Part shown: piece after piece, positions 52,419-61,893 of the stretch | Layout of the letters: every line of letters begins with the position of its first letter | Numbering within the stretch: position 1 is the first letter of the stretch | Origin: Candidatus Baldrarchaeota archaeon | GTDB lineage: Archaea > Asgardarchaeota > Baldrarchaeia > Baldrarchaeales > DXJG01 | Length of the DNA: 64,000 bases | Direction: 5' to 3' | Assembly: GCA_019056805.1 (NCBI GenBank) | Contig: DXJG01000009.1 | Coordinates: 274,769-338,768, forward strand | The notes under the pieces: generated by a model | Databases searched by the model: none | Told to the model about the DNA's origin: nothing | What the model saw: only the letters and a program-made list of their open reading frames with translations | Position numbers and translations under genes: made by a program

Positions 52419-53516
52419 TTATACACTAATTATTTTGCGGACTATTTTAACTATTCTTACACCAGCATCCCCATTACCGAACGGTGATTGCATCGGTAAT
52501 TTTGGTGTATTATCTATAATGTCCCTTAATTTACTTATAACCGTGGGGGGGTCAACACCAACTATGTGTGCAAACCCTTTTTCAACTGCCTCCGGTCTCT
52601 CTGTCGAAGTTCTTAATACTAACACTGGTTTACGAATTTCTGGAGCTGTTGCTTCTTCTTGTAATCCTCCCGAATCTGTTAATATTACCTTAGCATCCTT
52701 CATTAGTACTAAGAATTCAAAATATCCCAATGGTGGTAATAGTTGAAGGTGTGGCATGGATTGTACCTTATCAAACAATCTATACTGTTCCAGTCGTTTT
52801 TTCGTTCTAGGATGAATAGGGAATACCAATGAAATGGAAGATTTTTCGAGAATTTTGACAAATTTGCTCAACGTTATTGGATCATCTACGTTTTCTGCCC
52901 TATGAAAAGTAACTATGGCATATTCGTCAAATTTTATTTGGGTTATAATATCGGAGGCTTTTTTCAATGCTATCGGCAAATATTTTTTTATAGCGTCAAT
53001 AACTGTATTACCAGTAACAAAAATTTTACCCCACACGTGTTCTTCGAGTAAATTGTTTTTTGACTTTTCAGTTGGTGCAAATAGATAATCACTAACATGA
53101 TCGATCATTCTTCTGTTATGTTCTTCTGGCATTCTCCAATCATAACTTCTTAGTCCAGCTTCCACATGTCCTATTTTGATATTTTCCTTCAATGCTGTTA
53201 ATCCTGCAGCCAGCATGCTATTTGTATCGCCTTGTATAAGCATAATTTTGAATTGCTTTTTCGTTTGTTTAATTACTTTCTCTAGATTTATCATCATCTC
53301 TCCAATTTGTTGCGGTGGCGATTCTCCTTTTAATTCAAAACTGTAATGAGGTTTTGGTAATCCCAGTTCTTCTATGAAGACGCGACTCATTTCGTAGTCA
53401 TAGTGTTGCCTCGTATGCACAAAAACAAATTCTAATCCATTTTTTTCCAATTCTAAGATCACTGGAGCCATTTTAATTATTTCCGGCCTTGTTCCCACTA
53501 CTACGAGTATTGTCAT
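52419..53516 (-). CDS. wecB: UDP-N-acetylglucosamine 2-epimerase, second copy
   Basis: About 365 residues. MTILVVVGTRPEIIKMAPVI, QGDTNSMLAAGL, HVEAGLRSYDWRMPEEHNRR, TFHRAENVDDP, LTDSGGLQEEATA and LRTSTERPEA mark the non-hydrolysing epimerase. Its ATG at 53516, with AAAGGTG upstream, lies inside the end of wecC (44-nt overlap), so translation is coupled. With wecC it should give UDP-ManNAcA. It is clearly different from the copy at 9.3 kb. Confidence 0.92.
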   Translation of the reverse strand: MTILVVVGTRPEIIKMAPVILELEKNGLEFVFVHTRQHYDYEMSRVFIEELGLPKPHYSFELKGESPPQQIGEMMINLEKVIKQTKKQFKIMLIQGDTNSMLAAGLTALKENIKIGHVEAGLRSYDWRMPEEHNRRMIDHVSDYLFAPTEKSKNNLLEEHVWGKIFVTGNTVIDAIKKYLPIALKKASDIITQIKFDEYAIVTFHRAENVDDPITLSKFVKILEKSSISLVFPIHPRTKKRLEQYRLFDKVQSMPHLQLLPPLGYFEFLVLMKDAKVILTDSGGLQEEATAPEIRKPVLVLRTSTERPEAVEKGFAHIVGVDPPTVISKLRDIIDNTPKLPMQSPFGNGDAGVRIVKIVRKIISV

Positions 53517-54807
53517 TTTTGTTGCACCTTTTACAACCAATTCCGTAGTATATGAATCCCAGTTTTTTCGCTTTACGTAGATCTATTAGATGTCTGCAAT
53601 CAATAATTATTGGCTTGGCCATTTTGTCCTTAAGTTTACCAAGATCTATTTCCTTAAACTGCTCATGATCAGTCACAATTATGGTAACATATGCTCCCAT
53701 GATGGCTTCTTCCATAGAATTAGTTGAGATAGCTCCAAATGATTCCCTTGTATATGGATCATATGTGAAAACTTCATAACCCTTCTTAAGCAATTCCTTC
53801 ACTATAAATATAGCTGGACTCTCTCTAGTGTCACCAATATTACCCTTATACGCTACTCCCAGCACCGCGATCTTAGATTTCCTTGGTACATTATTTTCTT
53901 GTAAAACTTTTTCTATTAATGAAACAGTATATTGAGGCATAAATTCATTTATTGATCTACTAATCAGTATCAATTCTTTACCAAATAAATCATTAACAGA
54001 ATATACCAACATATAAGGATCTTTAGTCAAGCAGGAACCACCCACACCGGGTCCAGGTTTATGTATATTAACACGAGGATGTGTATTAGCTAACTCAATA
54101 GCTTCCCAAACATCTACGTCTAAACAATCAGCCATTAATGCCAAGAGATTGGCATATGCTATGTTCAAATCTCTAAATGTATTTTCGATAAGTTTTACAA
54201 ATTCCGCCGTAGTCGCATCAGTCTTGTAAAGTTTTTTATTTACAGTACTGTAGAGTTCATATGCCCTCTCCGTTGATTTAGGCCCAACACCACCTATTAT
54301 TCTCGGTTCGTTGGTTAATTCATATATGGCCTTTCCGGGCGCAATTCTTTCGGGTACGTGAGCCAGATAAAAGTCTTCTTCAACTCTTAAACCAGTTTCT
54401 TCAAGTTTATATTTTACAAAGGTTTTCGTTGTTCCCGGTGGTATGGTCGACTCAATAACTATTAGCTGCTTATCATGTAGTCCACACTTAACTAAGTTTA
54501 GCGCGGACTCAATGTATGTCAAGTCTGTTTTCCCCTCTTTGAATGGTGTTGGTACAGTTATTATTACTGCATCAGTATTTTCAACAACACAAGAACCATC
54601 ATTCGTAGCCTCTAATAAGCCTCTATTTACAACATCCTTTAACAATCCATCAAGACCAGGTTCATTAATATAGCTTATACCTTTATTTACCATTTCTACT
54701 TTTTGTGAATCAATATCAAAACCCACGACTCTTTTTCCTCTTGATGCAAATATAACAGCGGCAGGTAATCCCACACATCCTAATCCAATAACACCAATTG
54801 TATTCAT
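53473..54807 (-). CDS. wecC: UDP-N-acetyl-D-mannosamine dehydrogenase
   Basis: 444 residues. NTIGVIGLGCVGLPAAVIFA, VVGFDIDSQKV, IESTIPPGTT, LAHVPERIAPG, FVKLIENTFRDLNIAYANL, KPGPGVGGSCLTKDPYMLV with catalytic Cys, VLGVAYKGNIGDTRESPA and YDPYT. A standard member. Order TIGR04076-wecC-wecB on the minus strand. GAGGT lies before the ATG. The C-terminal 15 residues overlap the start of wecB. Confidence 0.92.
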   Translation of the reverse strand: MNTIGVIGLGCVGLPAAVIFASRGKRVVGFDIDSQKVEMVNKGISYINEPGLDGLLKDVVNRGLLEATNDGSCVVENTDAVIITVPTPFKEGKTDLTYIESALNLVKCGLHDKQLIVIESTIPPGTTKTFVKYKLEETGLRVEEDFYLAHVPERIAPGKAIYELTNEPRIIGGVGPKSTERAYELYSTVNKKLYKTDATTAEFVKLIENTFRDLNIAYANLLALMADCLDVDVWEAIELANTHPRVNIHKPGPGVGGSCLTKDPYMLVYSVNDLFGKELILISRSINEFMPQYTVSLIEKVLQENNVPRKSKIAVLGVAYKGNIGDTRESPAIFIVKELLKKGYEVFTYDPYTRESFGAISTNSMEEAIMGAYVTIIVTDHEQFKEIDLGKLKDKMAKPIIIDCRHLIDLRKAKKLGFIYYGIGCKRCNKNDNTRSSGNKAGNN

Positions 54808-54873
54808 AGTGCCACAACCTCAGTTGTTACTATAATAAATAGCTAAGAACCATAATAATTTTATTTTCCTGAA

Positions 54874-55197
54874 TTATTTTATTCCATCATTCACAAGTCT
54901 TTCTCTCCTTAATTCAAATATAACCGTACCACCTTTCGTATATGGCAAGCCAGGGTCAGGACATTGAACATACCCAGTATCATTATCTTCACCAATACCA
55001 AGTTCTTTCACTGATATTCCTTTAATAAATGGTATTAGTAGTGTCATCATAGAATTTAAGGCATGAATACATACTGGAACACATCGATTAGGTTTAATGT
55101 AGTATCCTTCTATTATAAATTCATCACTTTGTCTATAGCCCATGCCACATCTTCCTATGACCTTATGTACAATAATTTTAACTTTATGCTTCGTCAA
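54874..55197 (-). CDS. TIGR04076 family small protein, second copy
   Basis: 107 residues. VIGRCGMGYRQSDEFIIEG, RCVPVCIHALNSMMTLLIPFI, LGIGEDNDTGYVQCPDPGLPY and VIFELRRE match the protein at 9007-9312 (LGIGSKDDEGYVQCPDPGPPY). TTG start, GGAGG upstream at slightly long spacing. Placed first in the wecC-wecB operon. Function unknown; the family tends to be small and cysteine-bearing. Confidence 0.8.
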   Translation of the reverse strand: MTKHKVKIIVHKVIGRCGMGYRQSDEFIIEGYYIKPNRCVPVCIHALNSMMTLLIPFIKGISVKELGIGEDNDTGYVQCPDPGLPYTKGGTVIFELRRERLVNDGIK

Positions 55198-55485
55198 ACT
55201 ATGTCAATCCTCCTAAATTATATTTAACATAAATTTTTAAACAGTTCTATTTATTAGTATTAACAAATCTAATTCTTCATCCAAATTAGTTTCCTATCCG
55301 CGGACGCTTTCCAGATACACATATTTCATGGTATACAATAGATCTAGAAGCCAAAACAGAGATAAACCTACATCATCAAACATGGATAAGTCGCTGTCGA
55401 ATGACTCAAACCCCTTTTAATAACATTACACCTAAAATAAAGATCTATAGTAATAACACATATACCAAAGATTTCTAAATTTTCT

Positions 55486-56523
55486 TTATTGAGTACAACT
55501 GAAGTATTTACACTTTTTCACTACTACACTAAAACTGAATTTGAAAGTCTTATTAAAAATTCCTGTTAAGCATCCAACTATTCTTGCAAAATCTAAGATT
55601 AATATAATGATAGGAACTAAATGTAAAACCTTAAAATTTCTTAACTGTTTATTCTTTACTAGAGGTACCAATAAGTATCCTAAAATACAAATCAAAAGTG
55701 CTATCCAAATTTGTGGATATACAAATCCCAATATCAGCATTAATCCTCCAAGTGTATATCGTATAAAGAGTAGTCTGTAATTAAATAATAAACCTGCCTC
55801 ACCATTTCCTTTAGCATATAAATAATGTTGTTTAAAGACAGCTCTTAAATTTGGTCTTACTCTCCAATAAACTACAGCATGTGGTGCAAAAGCAAACTTG
55901 CAACCTGCTTTTTTTAAATTCAAGTCAAATAAAGTATCTTCAGCGGTATATAACCATTCAGGGTATCCACCAACTTTTTCCCAGCATTTTTTCTTAAATG
56001 CTACTGATCTACTTGACGGTAAAAACTTATCTGGATTTTTTAACACGTTTTCCAATTTTGGATAAGTTAATTCAGCTACACATTTCTCGAATTCGGTCCT
56101 TGCGTCGGCTTCGTACCATCCCGCCACTACATCCACGCTTGGATCTTCCTCAAATGGTCTAACTAAATTTTTCAGCCAGTCTTTATCTAATCGGCATCCG
56201 GCATCTGTTGATGCGATTATGTCATACTCTGCATTTTTGATAGCAATATTTCTTCCCTCTGCGATGTTTACACCGTTTTTAACAATTAATTTTATTGGAG
56301 CACCTTTTTCAATATAAGATTTTATAATTTCAACAGTTCTGTCTATAGACCCACCATCAACAATAATGATTTCATCTGGCGGTCTTGATTGAGATAATAA
56401 TGAGTCTAAGAATTCTTTAATGGAGGATTCTTCATTTTTTAGCGTGCAGATTAACGAAACTTTTATGTCTTTTATTTCTCCACACCCCACAATTTGAGAT
56501 ACGTGTTTGCAACCTTTTCCCAT
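55486..56523 (-). CDS. GT2 glycosyltransferase with C-terminal membrane helices
   Basis: Up to 345 residues. DIKVSLICTLKNEESSIKEFL, IIIVDGGSIDRTVEII, IASTDAGCRLDKDW and EDTLFDLNLKKAGCKF, then two to four helices (YTLGGLMLILGFVYPQIWIALLICILGYL). The longest frame starts at ATG 56523 inside the preceding gene (52-nt overlap). The ribosome-site candidate GGTGTGGAG instead points to a start nearer the first conserved residue, possibly GTG 56490 or even a non-standard ATA. The start is therefore uncertain. Confidence 0.82.
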   Translation of the reverse strand: MGKGCKHVSQIVGCGEIKDIKVSLICTLKNEESSIKEFLDSLLSQSRPPDEIIIVDGGSIDRTVEIIKSYIEKGAPIKLIVKNGVNIAEGRNIAIKNAEYDIIASTDAGCRLDKDWLKNLVRPFEEDPSVDVVAGWYEADARTEFEKCVAELTYPKLENVLKNPDKFLPSSRSVAFKKKCWEKVGGYPEWLYTAEDTLFDLNLKKAGCKFAFAPHAVVYWRVRPNLRAVFKQHYLYAKGNGEAGLLFNYRLLFIRYTLGGLMLILGFVYPQIWIALLICILGYLLVPLVKNKQLRNFKVLHLVPIIILILDFARIVGCLTGIFNKTFKFSFSVVVKKCKYFSCTQ

Positions 56524-58376
56524 GTCTGTTCTTTTGCGAAACGATATGCGTTTTTAATTTTTTCTTCCGCTTTTTTCGGATTTTTATAGTAGTACACAAT
56601 TTTCTCTGCTAATTCTTTAGGAGATGACACTATAATCATCATGTCCTTTGAATTTGGGATTAAAGTTAAATAATCTTTTTTTAACTCATTTTCAAACACG
56701 CTGAACACCAATCTTTTATTAATCATCGCTTCTAATATCGCAAGATACCCAGAAACAAAAGCAAATTTACCTTTTATCAAGTAATCAATTGGATTCTCAA
56801 CAAAACCATGAAGTCTAATATTTAATTTATTTTCTCTTATGATCTTTTCAATAATTTCTCGCAGACTTCCATCCCCACAAACATCCACCTCAAGATTAAT
56901 ATTGTATTTCCTTTTTAGAATTTTAACAGCGCTTATGTACGTCAAAATTCCTGTATCTCTTTCTAACCTTCCAATAAAAACTGCAGAGATTTTAGAATTC
57001 ATAATATTACCTGTATGTTTTGGTTCATCTACACCGCCGTACACAACAAAATTAGGTTTTGTACCATACCATTTTGCAATAAAACCACCAACGCAAATAT
57101 TTCCGTTTGTTAACCTCTCAGCAATTTTTCTCATTATTTTTTTTGTTCTTGGGATTGGCAATGACCCTTCATGACCATGAAATGTAATATATACTGGTTT
57201 TAACGGATACAAAAATCTAAAGGGTAGATACCAAAAAATGAAAGTGTGAGAATCGTGACAATGAATAATATCTGCATTTTTAATGAGATTTCTATGTCTA
57301 AACACCCAAAACCATATATTTAACAATCTTTTTTTAGGGAATCTGTAAATTTTTATTTTGTTTAGCTGTTCGAATTCTGGTAAATTTTGGTCGTGCTTTA
57401 CAGTAACTATTGTGACTTTGTGCTTTTTCTTAATCAACTCTTCGGATAATCGTTGTACATGCCTTTCTACACCACCTATATGTGGATAGAAAAATGGGGC
57501 AAACATCAGGACTTTCTTATTTGATTTTTTTTTACATTGGATTAGTAAGTTAGCAGGTTTAAATCTGCTAGGAAATAACCTAGATAATAATGGCGAAAAA
57601 TATGCAGTTCTGGATGCAGGCCAAATTTTTTTAACTTTTTTTATCAAAAATCCAGCTAATTTTAATTCGGAGAGAACGAGTTTTGGAGTATAAGAGCGGA
57701 CATGCCCGTTTGGATTTATTAAAGAGTTACATACTGGGCATTTGAAAGTATAAGCTTCAAGATTTTCGTAAAGAGGTACGGACACTATAAGTACACCAGA
57801 ATTTTTTAATACTCTTCGTACCTCGTTTAGTACTCCAAACAAATTTGTTGCAGGAATATGTTCTAATATCTCTAGTAGGAGAACTACATCAAAAGAGTTA
57901 TCTGGCCACGGGAGATTTTCAGCCGAACCAACGCGGAAGTCGCCATCAAGTTTTTGTTTAATGTTCTGGATCGCTTTACTAGAAATATCTATCCCAGCTA
58001 AAGATAGATGAGGAAACTTTTTATGTAGCTCTTCTATCACAAAACCGTATCCAACACCAATATCGAGAACATTAGATGCAGTAGATGGAAATAGTTTAAT
58101 GGTTTCTCTTATTCTTTTCTGGGTTGTCTTATTTTCTTCCTCTACTGATTTATGATATTCGACATAAAAATTCCACATATCAGCGGAATTTATATCCTTC
58201 AAAGATGCAAAATCTTGAGAATACGTCTTTTTTAAATTTATTAAATCTGATTTTTCGGCTAGCTTTTGTCTCAGTTTTTCTACTTTGAATGGGTTGCCCT
58301 TGCAAGAATCACAAATTAACCCCTCAGAAATTTCTCCAAGACTTTTTGAGCCACAGATCATACAATAATTTGGCAT
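56472..58376 (-). CDS. Zinc-ribbon/SAM methyltransferase fused to GT4 glycosyltransferase
   Basis: 634 residues. Residues 1-30: zinc ribbon C5xxC8...C22xxC25. Residues 95-240: class I methyltransferase (VLDIGVGYGFVIEEL, LAGIDISSKAI, FDVVLLLEILEHI, CPVCNSLINPNGHVRSY). From about residue 288: GT4 domain (KVLMFAPFFYPHIGGVERHVQRLSEEL, ADIIHCHDSHTFIF, VYITFHGHEG, VVYGGVDEP, AVFIGRLERDTGILTYISAV). Separate parts of the family are common; a single chain is unusual. Such a protein could methylate and extend one glycan. GAGGTGATGAG precedes the ATG. Confidence 0.85.
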   Translation of the reverse strand: MPNYCMICGSKSLGEISEGLICDSCKGNPFKVEKLRQKLAEKSDLINLKKTYSQDFASLKDINSADMWNFYVEYHKSVEEENKTTQKRIRETIKLFPSTASNVLDIGVGYGFVIEELHKKFPHLSLAGIDISSKAIQNIKQKLDGDFRVGSAENLPWPDNSFDVVLLLEILEHIPATNLFGVLNEVRRVLKNSGVLIVSVPLYENLEAYTFKCPVCNSLINPNGHVRSYTPKLVLSELKLAGFLIKKVKKIWPASRTAYFSPLLSRLFPSRFKPANLLIQCKKKSNKKVLMFAPFFYPHIGGVERHVQRLSEELIKKKHKVTIVTVKHDQNLPEFEQLNKIKIYRFPKKRLLNIWFWVFRHRNLIKNADIIHCHDSHTFIFWYLPFRFLYPLKPVYITFHGHEGSLPIPRTKKIMRKIAERLTNGNICVGGFIAKWYGTKPNFVVYGGVDEPKHTGNIMNSKISAVFIGRLERDTGILTYISAVKILKRKYNINLEVDVCGDGSLREIIEKIIRENKLNIRLHGFVENPIDYLIKGKFAFVSGYLAILEAMINKRLVFSVFENELKKDYLTLIPNSKDMMIIVSSPKELAEKIVYYYKNPKKAEEKIKNAYRFAKEQTWEKVANTYLKLWGVEK

Positions 58377-58380
58377 CTCA

Positions 58381-59577
58381 TCACCTCAATAGCTTTACTA
58401 GAAAGTTATTATTCAGTTTTGCTCTTTTTTTTAAATAAGCCATTTTTTCTTTTATTTCTTTTTTATATCTTTTTCGGCATATCCATAACGCTGATAATTT
58501 ATATAGTAATTCTTCAATATTAATATCTTCATTTTTCCTATGTATTCCTTCACCAATACCAACAGCCCACTTCTTTTGCCCAATTTGTTCCAAAAAACAC
58601 TCAACTTTGTGGTGGTACATAATTCCAAGTACTGGTACGTTCATTCTTGTAGCAAGAATAAGTGAGTGTAATCTCATTCCGATAATCATGTCCATTCGAC
58701 CAATAATACCCATCATTTCTTGTGGAGTATATTCTCCAGTAATAATTTTGACTCTGTCCTTGTTTTCTACATTTTTTATCAACTCGGATGCAAAGTCCCT
58801 ATCTGTTGGGATTTGCATTGGTATAAAAATAACATTTGCATCTAGTTTCGAAATGATGAAATCTACTACCTTTGGCCATACATTTTTAAATTTTAAGAAT
58901 TTCTTCTGTTGATTTGGCCAATATTTCTGAATGTGAAATATTGGCGATATTGCTATCCCAACTAAAGGTTTACTGGAATCTATACGTTCTTCTTTCAATA
59001 TTTTACTTATTCTATCAGGTTTTACTGGTTCTAGTAGAATTGCTGGATCTGCCGTAACGTATATCCTTTTTTTCACACCTGCACTTTCTAGCCACTCTTT
59101 AGATTTTTCGTCACGTACAGTGATTATGTCAGCACATCTGTTAAGAATTATTCTCGTTAAGAACCTGCCAATTTTGGTTATTATTGGCCCAGCACCAATA
59201 GCATAAAGCATAACTTTTTTACCAAACATTTTTGCTAACATAACTTGTCCTAACCATTGTAAAATAACAGTCCAAGATTGCCAGTCACTTAGAAAACCAC
59301 CACCACCAAGAATAAACACGTCAGACGTTCTAATAGCATTAACAGTCTCAAAAAGTCTTTTACGCAAGGCTAATGAACACAAAGATAAAATATCAAAATA
59401 CATTAACGGAACAGCCACCACATCATGAACTTTTGAGGTGTATGCAGGGTCGCTCGATAAAACGATAATTTCAACATCTTTAAATTCATCCCTTATTGTT
59501 TTTATCATTGACGCTAAAATCACCTCATCACCCGTGTTTTTATAACCATACCAACCTGAAATAACGATTCTGAACAC
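58381..59577 (-). CDS. Polysaccharide pyruvyl transferase (CsaB-like)
   Basis: 398 residues. Adds a ketal pyruvate from PEP to a sugar. VISGWYGYKNTGDEVILASMI, LGGGGFLSDW, MLYAIGAGPI, IITVRDEKSKEWLE and GMRLHSLILATRMNVPVLGIMYHHKVECF match the family. GTG start at 59577. The fusion gene at 56472-58376 begins 4 nt after its stop. Pyruvylation of cell-surface glycan is the likely role. Confidence 0.88.
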   Translation of the reverse strand: MFRIVISGWYGYKNTGDEVILASMIKTIRDEFKDVEIIVLSSDPAYTSKVHDVVAVPLMYFDILSLCSLALRKRLFETVNAIRTSDVFILGGGGFLSDWQSWTVILQWLGQVMLAKMFGKKVMLYAIGAGPIITKIGRFLTRIILNRCADIITVRDEKSKEWLESAGVKKRIYVTADPAILLEPVKPDRISKILKEERIDSSKPLVGIAISPIFHIQKYWPNQQKKFLKFKNVWPKVVDFIISKLDANVIFIPMQIPTDRDFASELIKNVENKDRVKIITGEYTPQEMMGIIGRMDMIIGMRLHSLILATRMNVPVLGIMYHHKVECFLEQIGQKKWAVGIGEGIHRKNEDINIEELLYKLSALWICRKRYKKEIKEKMAYLKKRAKLNNNFLVKLLR

Positions 59578-59898
59578 AGTTTACACCCTACGTTTTTATT
59601 TTACAATGTATATCCAAAGTAGAAATAACAACCAAAAAATTTATCTCTTATTACCTAAGTAACAAGACTAAAAAGAAGAGAACAATACCAAAATTTTAAA
59701 AATTAAAAACAATAACTAACAAAATATACTTCAAAGAATGCCCCAAAACTTCTTCAACTTCTTCTATCATCCAAATCAAACTTCGAAAAAGCAGAAAAAC
59801 AAAGTCATAGAAATCAGAACCCTAAACACCAAGCATATTTTCACTTTAAGGATAAATTTTATGAGTATGAAATCCTGTAAAAATCTAAGTGATCAAAG
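59578..59898. other. Gene-free divergent region
   Basis: About 320 nt between the pyruvyltransferase and the flippase. A frame from 59738 overlaps the flippase start and has no signal or ribosome site, so it is not called. Contains AT-rich promoter-like runs. Confidence 0.35.
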
Positions 59899-61413
59899 AT
59901 GTCTTCTGACGGTAAATCTGGGTCAGTGGGTTTTTCCAAAGTTGTTCGTAGTAGTTTCTGGATCTATGCAACCAGCTTTGTAAATAATGCATTTGGTTTC
60001 ATATTTTGGCTTTCAATTTCTTTCATCGTAGGACCCTCTATCGTCGGTATCCTCAGTGCAATTTCCAGTCTAGCTAATCTCTTTGCTTACGTTCTTAGTC
60101 TTGGGATTCCTGTTGGGCTTACCCGCTGGCTTGGCCATTCCATTGGCAGCGGTAAAACTGTTGAAGCTAAAAAATTCTTCTGGTCTGGATCACTCTTTCT
60201 AATCACCTTAATCGTACCTGTTTCATTGACATTGGGCTTTATGGGCTACATTGGTTTAGGTTTCAGCAGATATAACTCCCTCACGCTAATTTTCATTTCT
60301 ATATTTCTAATATTTAGTTTAAATGTCATTTTAATTTCTCTCTATATGGGATTTATGAAAACTTTCCCCTACTTCCTTTCCACACTAATCGGTCAAATTC
60401 TAAGGATTGTTGTTGGTATTCTTCTAGTTTTAATAGGATTTGGATGGGTTGGTGCCGCCATCGGATATTTAATGGTTTCTATCATTACAACCTTAATAGG
60501 AATATTTTATATCGCTAAACTGATCGGCTTTACTCCGTCCTTCTCTACAAAACACCTTCTAAAACTCTTAAAAGCAGGAATTCCAAGCTGGATCCCAGGA
60601 ATGATAGTGATTATCGGACAACAATTAGCAGTTATTAGTGTTTTTATAATGGTTGGTGCAGCCGAAACTGGAACCTTCTACATAGCATTTACAATTGGAA
60701 GCTTTGTCATCGGCATAGCCTTGGCAGTTCAGCGGATGATGCTTCCCTACCTAAGCGGATTAACTGACGGTAGAAAAAGAGCTGCTTGGAACTCATTGAG
60801 AGTAGGATTAGCATTCACAATGCCCCTAGTTATCGGAGTCGGTTTATTCCCCGAATATATCCTCGGTTTATTAGGACCAAGTTATGCAAAGGCTTGGCTT
60901 GAACTTGAAATAATTATGTCCTCCTCCCTACTACTCGTTTTCATCTCTGCAGTTAATAATCTCTGCTATGCCTACGAGAAATACTACTACGTCTTTCTCA
61001 TAGGACTCGTCACGAGCATTCCCAGACTAATCCTCTATATCATCCTAACGCCTATCTGGGGTTCTACTGGTACTGCATTATCCTTTGCCATAGGTAGTGT
61101 CACAGGAATCTTTACCGCTCTAATAATCGCCCCAAAAGTTGGCCTAAATTTCAACTGGCAAACACTGACCTCGATTTTCATCACCTCTTTAGCAATTGGA
61201 ACTCCTCTCGGCCTCCTATTCAAACTTTTTATTCCAAAACTTTGGATCATAGGCCTCAGCATAACTATTATTTTAAACTATATCATCCTCATGAAAATTA
61301 AAATCATAACAAAATTCGATATTATTGAGATAGGTAAAGCAATAATTCCAAAGAAATATCAACCAACAATTTACGACCTGGCAAAACCATTAATCGACCT
61401 AATATACGGATAA
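59899..61413 (+). CDS. Wzx-like oligosaccharide flippase
   Basis: 504 residues with about 14 hydrophobic segments. SKVVRSSFWIYATSFVNNAFGFIFWLSISFIVGPSIVGILSAISSLANLF and ILSLGIPVGLTRWLGHSIG are typical of the PST/MATE-like flippase family, and AGIPSWIPGMIVIIGQQLAVI is the second-half repeat. AAGTGAT precedes the ATG. Moves lipid-linked glycan units across the membrane. It differs from the 532-residue one at 10.8 kb in both ends. Confidence 0.87.
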   Translation: MSSDGKSGSVGFSKVVRSSFWIYATSFVNNAFGFIFWLSISFIVGPSIVGILSAISSLANLFAYVLSLGIPVGLTRWLGHSIGSGKTVEAKKFFWSGSLFLITLIVPVSLTLGFMGYIGLGFSRYNSLTLIFISIFLIFSLNVILISLYMGFMKTFPYFLSTLIGQILRIVVGILLVLIGFGWVGAAIGYLMVSIITTLIGIFYIAKLIGFTPSFSTKHLLKLLKAGIPSWIPGMIVIIGQQLAVISVFIMVGAAETGTFYIAFTIGSFVIGIALAVQRMMLPYLSGLTDGRKRAAWNSLRVGLAFTMPLVIGVGLFPEYILGLLGPSYAKAWLELEIIMSSSLLLVFISAVNNLCYAYEKYYYVFLIGLVTSIPRLILYIILTPIWGSTGTALSFAIGSVTGIFTALIIAPKVGLNFNWQTLTSIFITSLAIGTPLGLLFKLFIPKLWIIGLSITIILNYIILMKIKIITKFDIIEIGKAIIPKKYQPTIYDLAKPLIDLIYG

Positions 61414-61503
61414 ATACCATTTGCTAAATTCTATGTCTTTAGGAACTTTTTTATCTTTAAACCTAAAAAATCAACCATCCATAAATCAATTAGGTGCTGT
61501 TAT

Positions 61504-61893
61504 ATGAAGCCAAGTAAAGATACTGTACCTTATAGCGGCATTCAAACCTTCCTCGGCCGACCATTTATTGAAAAACCCAAAGGAGACGAAGATGTCGTTG
61601 TAGTAGGTGTGCCCCTCGATGCAGGAACATCCTACATGCCCGGTGCAAGATTCGGACCAGCCGGCATTAGAAGAGCATCAATGACCTACAAATTCTACGA
61701 TGAAAACCAAGGACTCCTAGACACCTCCCACGAGAAAATTATTCTAAAAAACATAAAAATAGTTGACTTAGGAGACATGAACCTACCCTTCGGAGACCAA
61801 AAAACACAATGAACACCATATACAAGAAAGCCCTAGAACTCAAAGGACTAAAAGCATTTAGAATATTCCTAGGAGGCCACTCAATAACCTACC
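61504..61893 (+). pseudogene. speB: Agmatinase/arginase family, 3'-truncated pseudogene
   Basis: N-terminal third of an agmatinase-type ureohydrolase: PYSGIQTFLGRPF, VVVVGVPLDAGTSYMPGARFGPAGIRRAS, VDLGDMNLPFGD, then a TGA at 61810-61812 in frame. The next frame continues NTIYKKALELKGLKAF and FLGGHSITY, where active members have LGG(D/E)HS(I/V)T; one acidic residue is missing. The frame then breaks into the TnpB element. No C-terminal part with metal ligands (for example GxxDxD) appears. Real decay is likely; the shift might be a sequence error but the truncation is not. Confidence 0.78.

Noticed and set aside
59738..59983. 81-codon plus-strand frame overlapping the flippase start
   Set aside because: No ribosome site or family, and it overlaps a well-supported gene.
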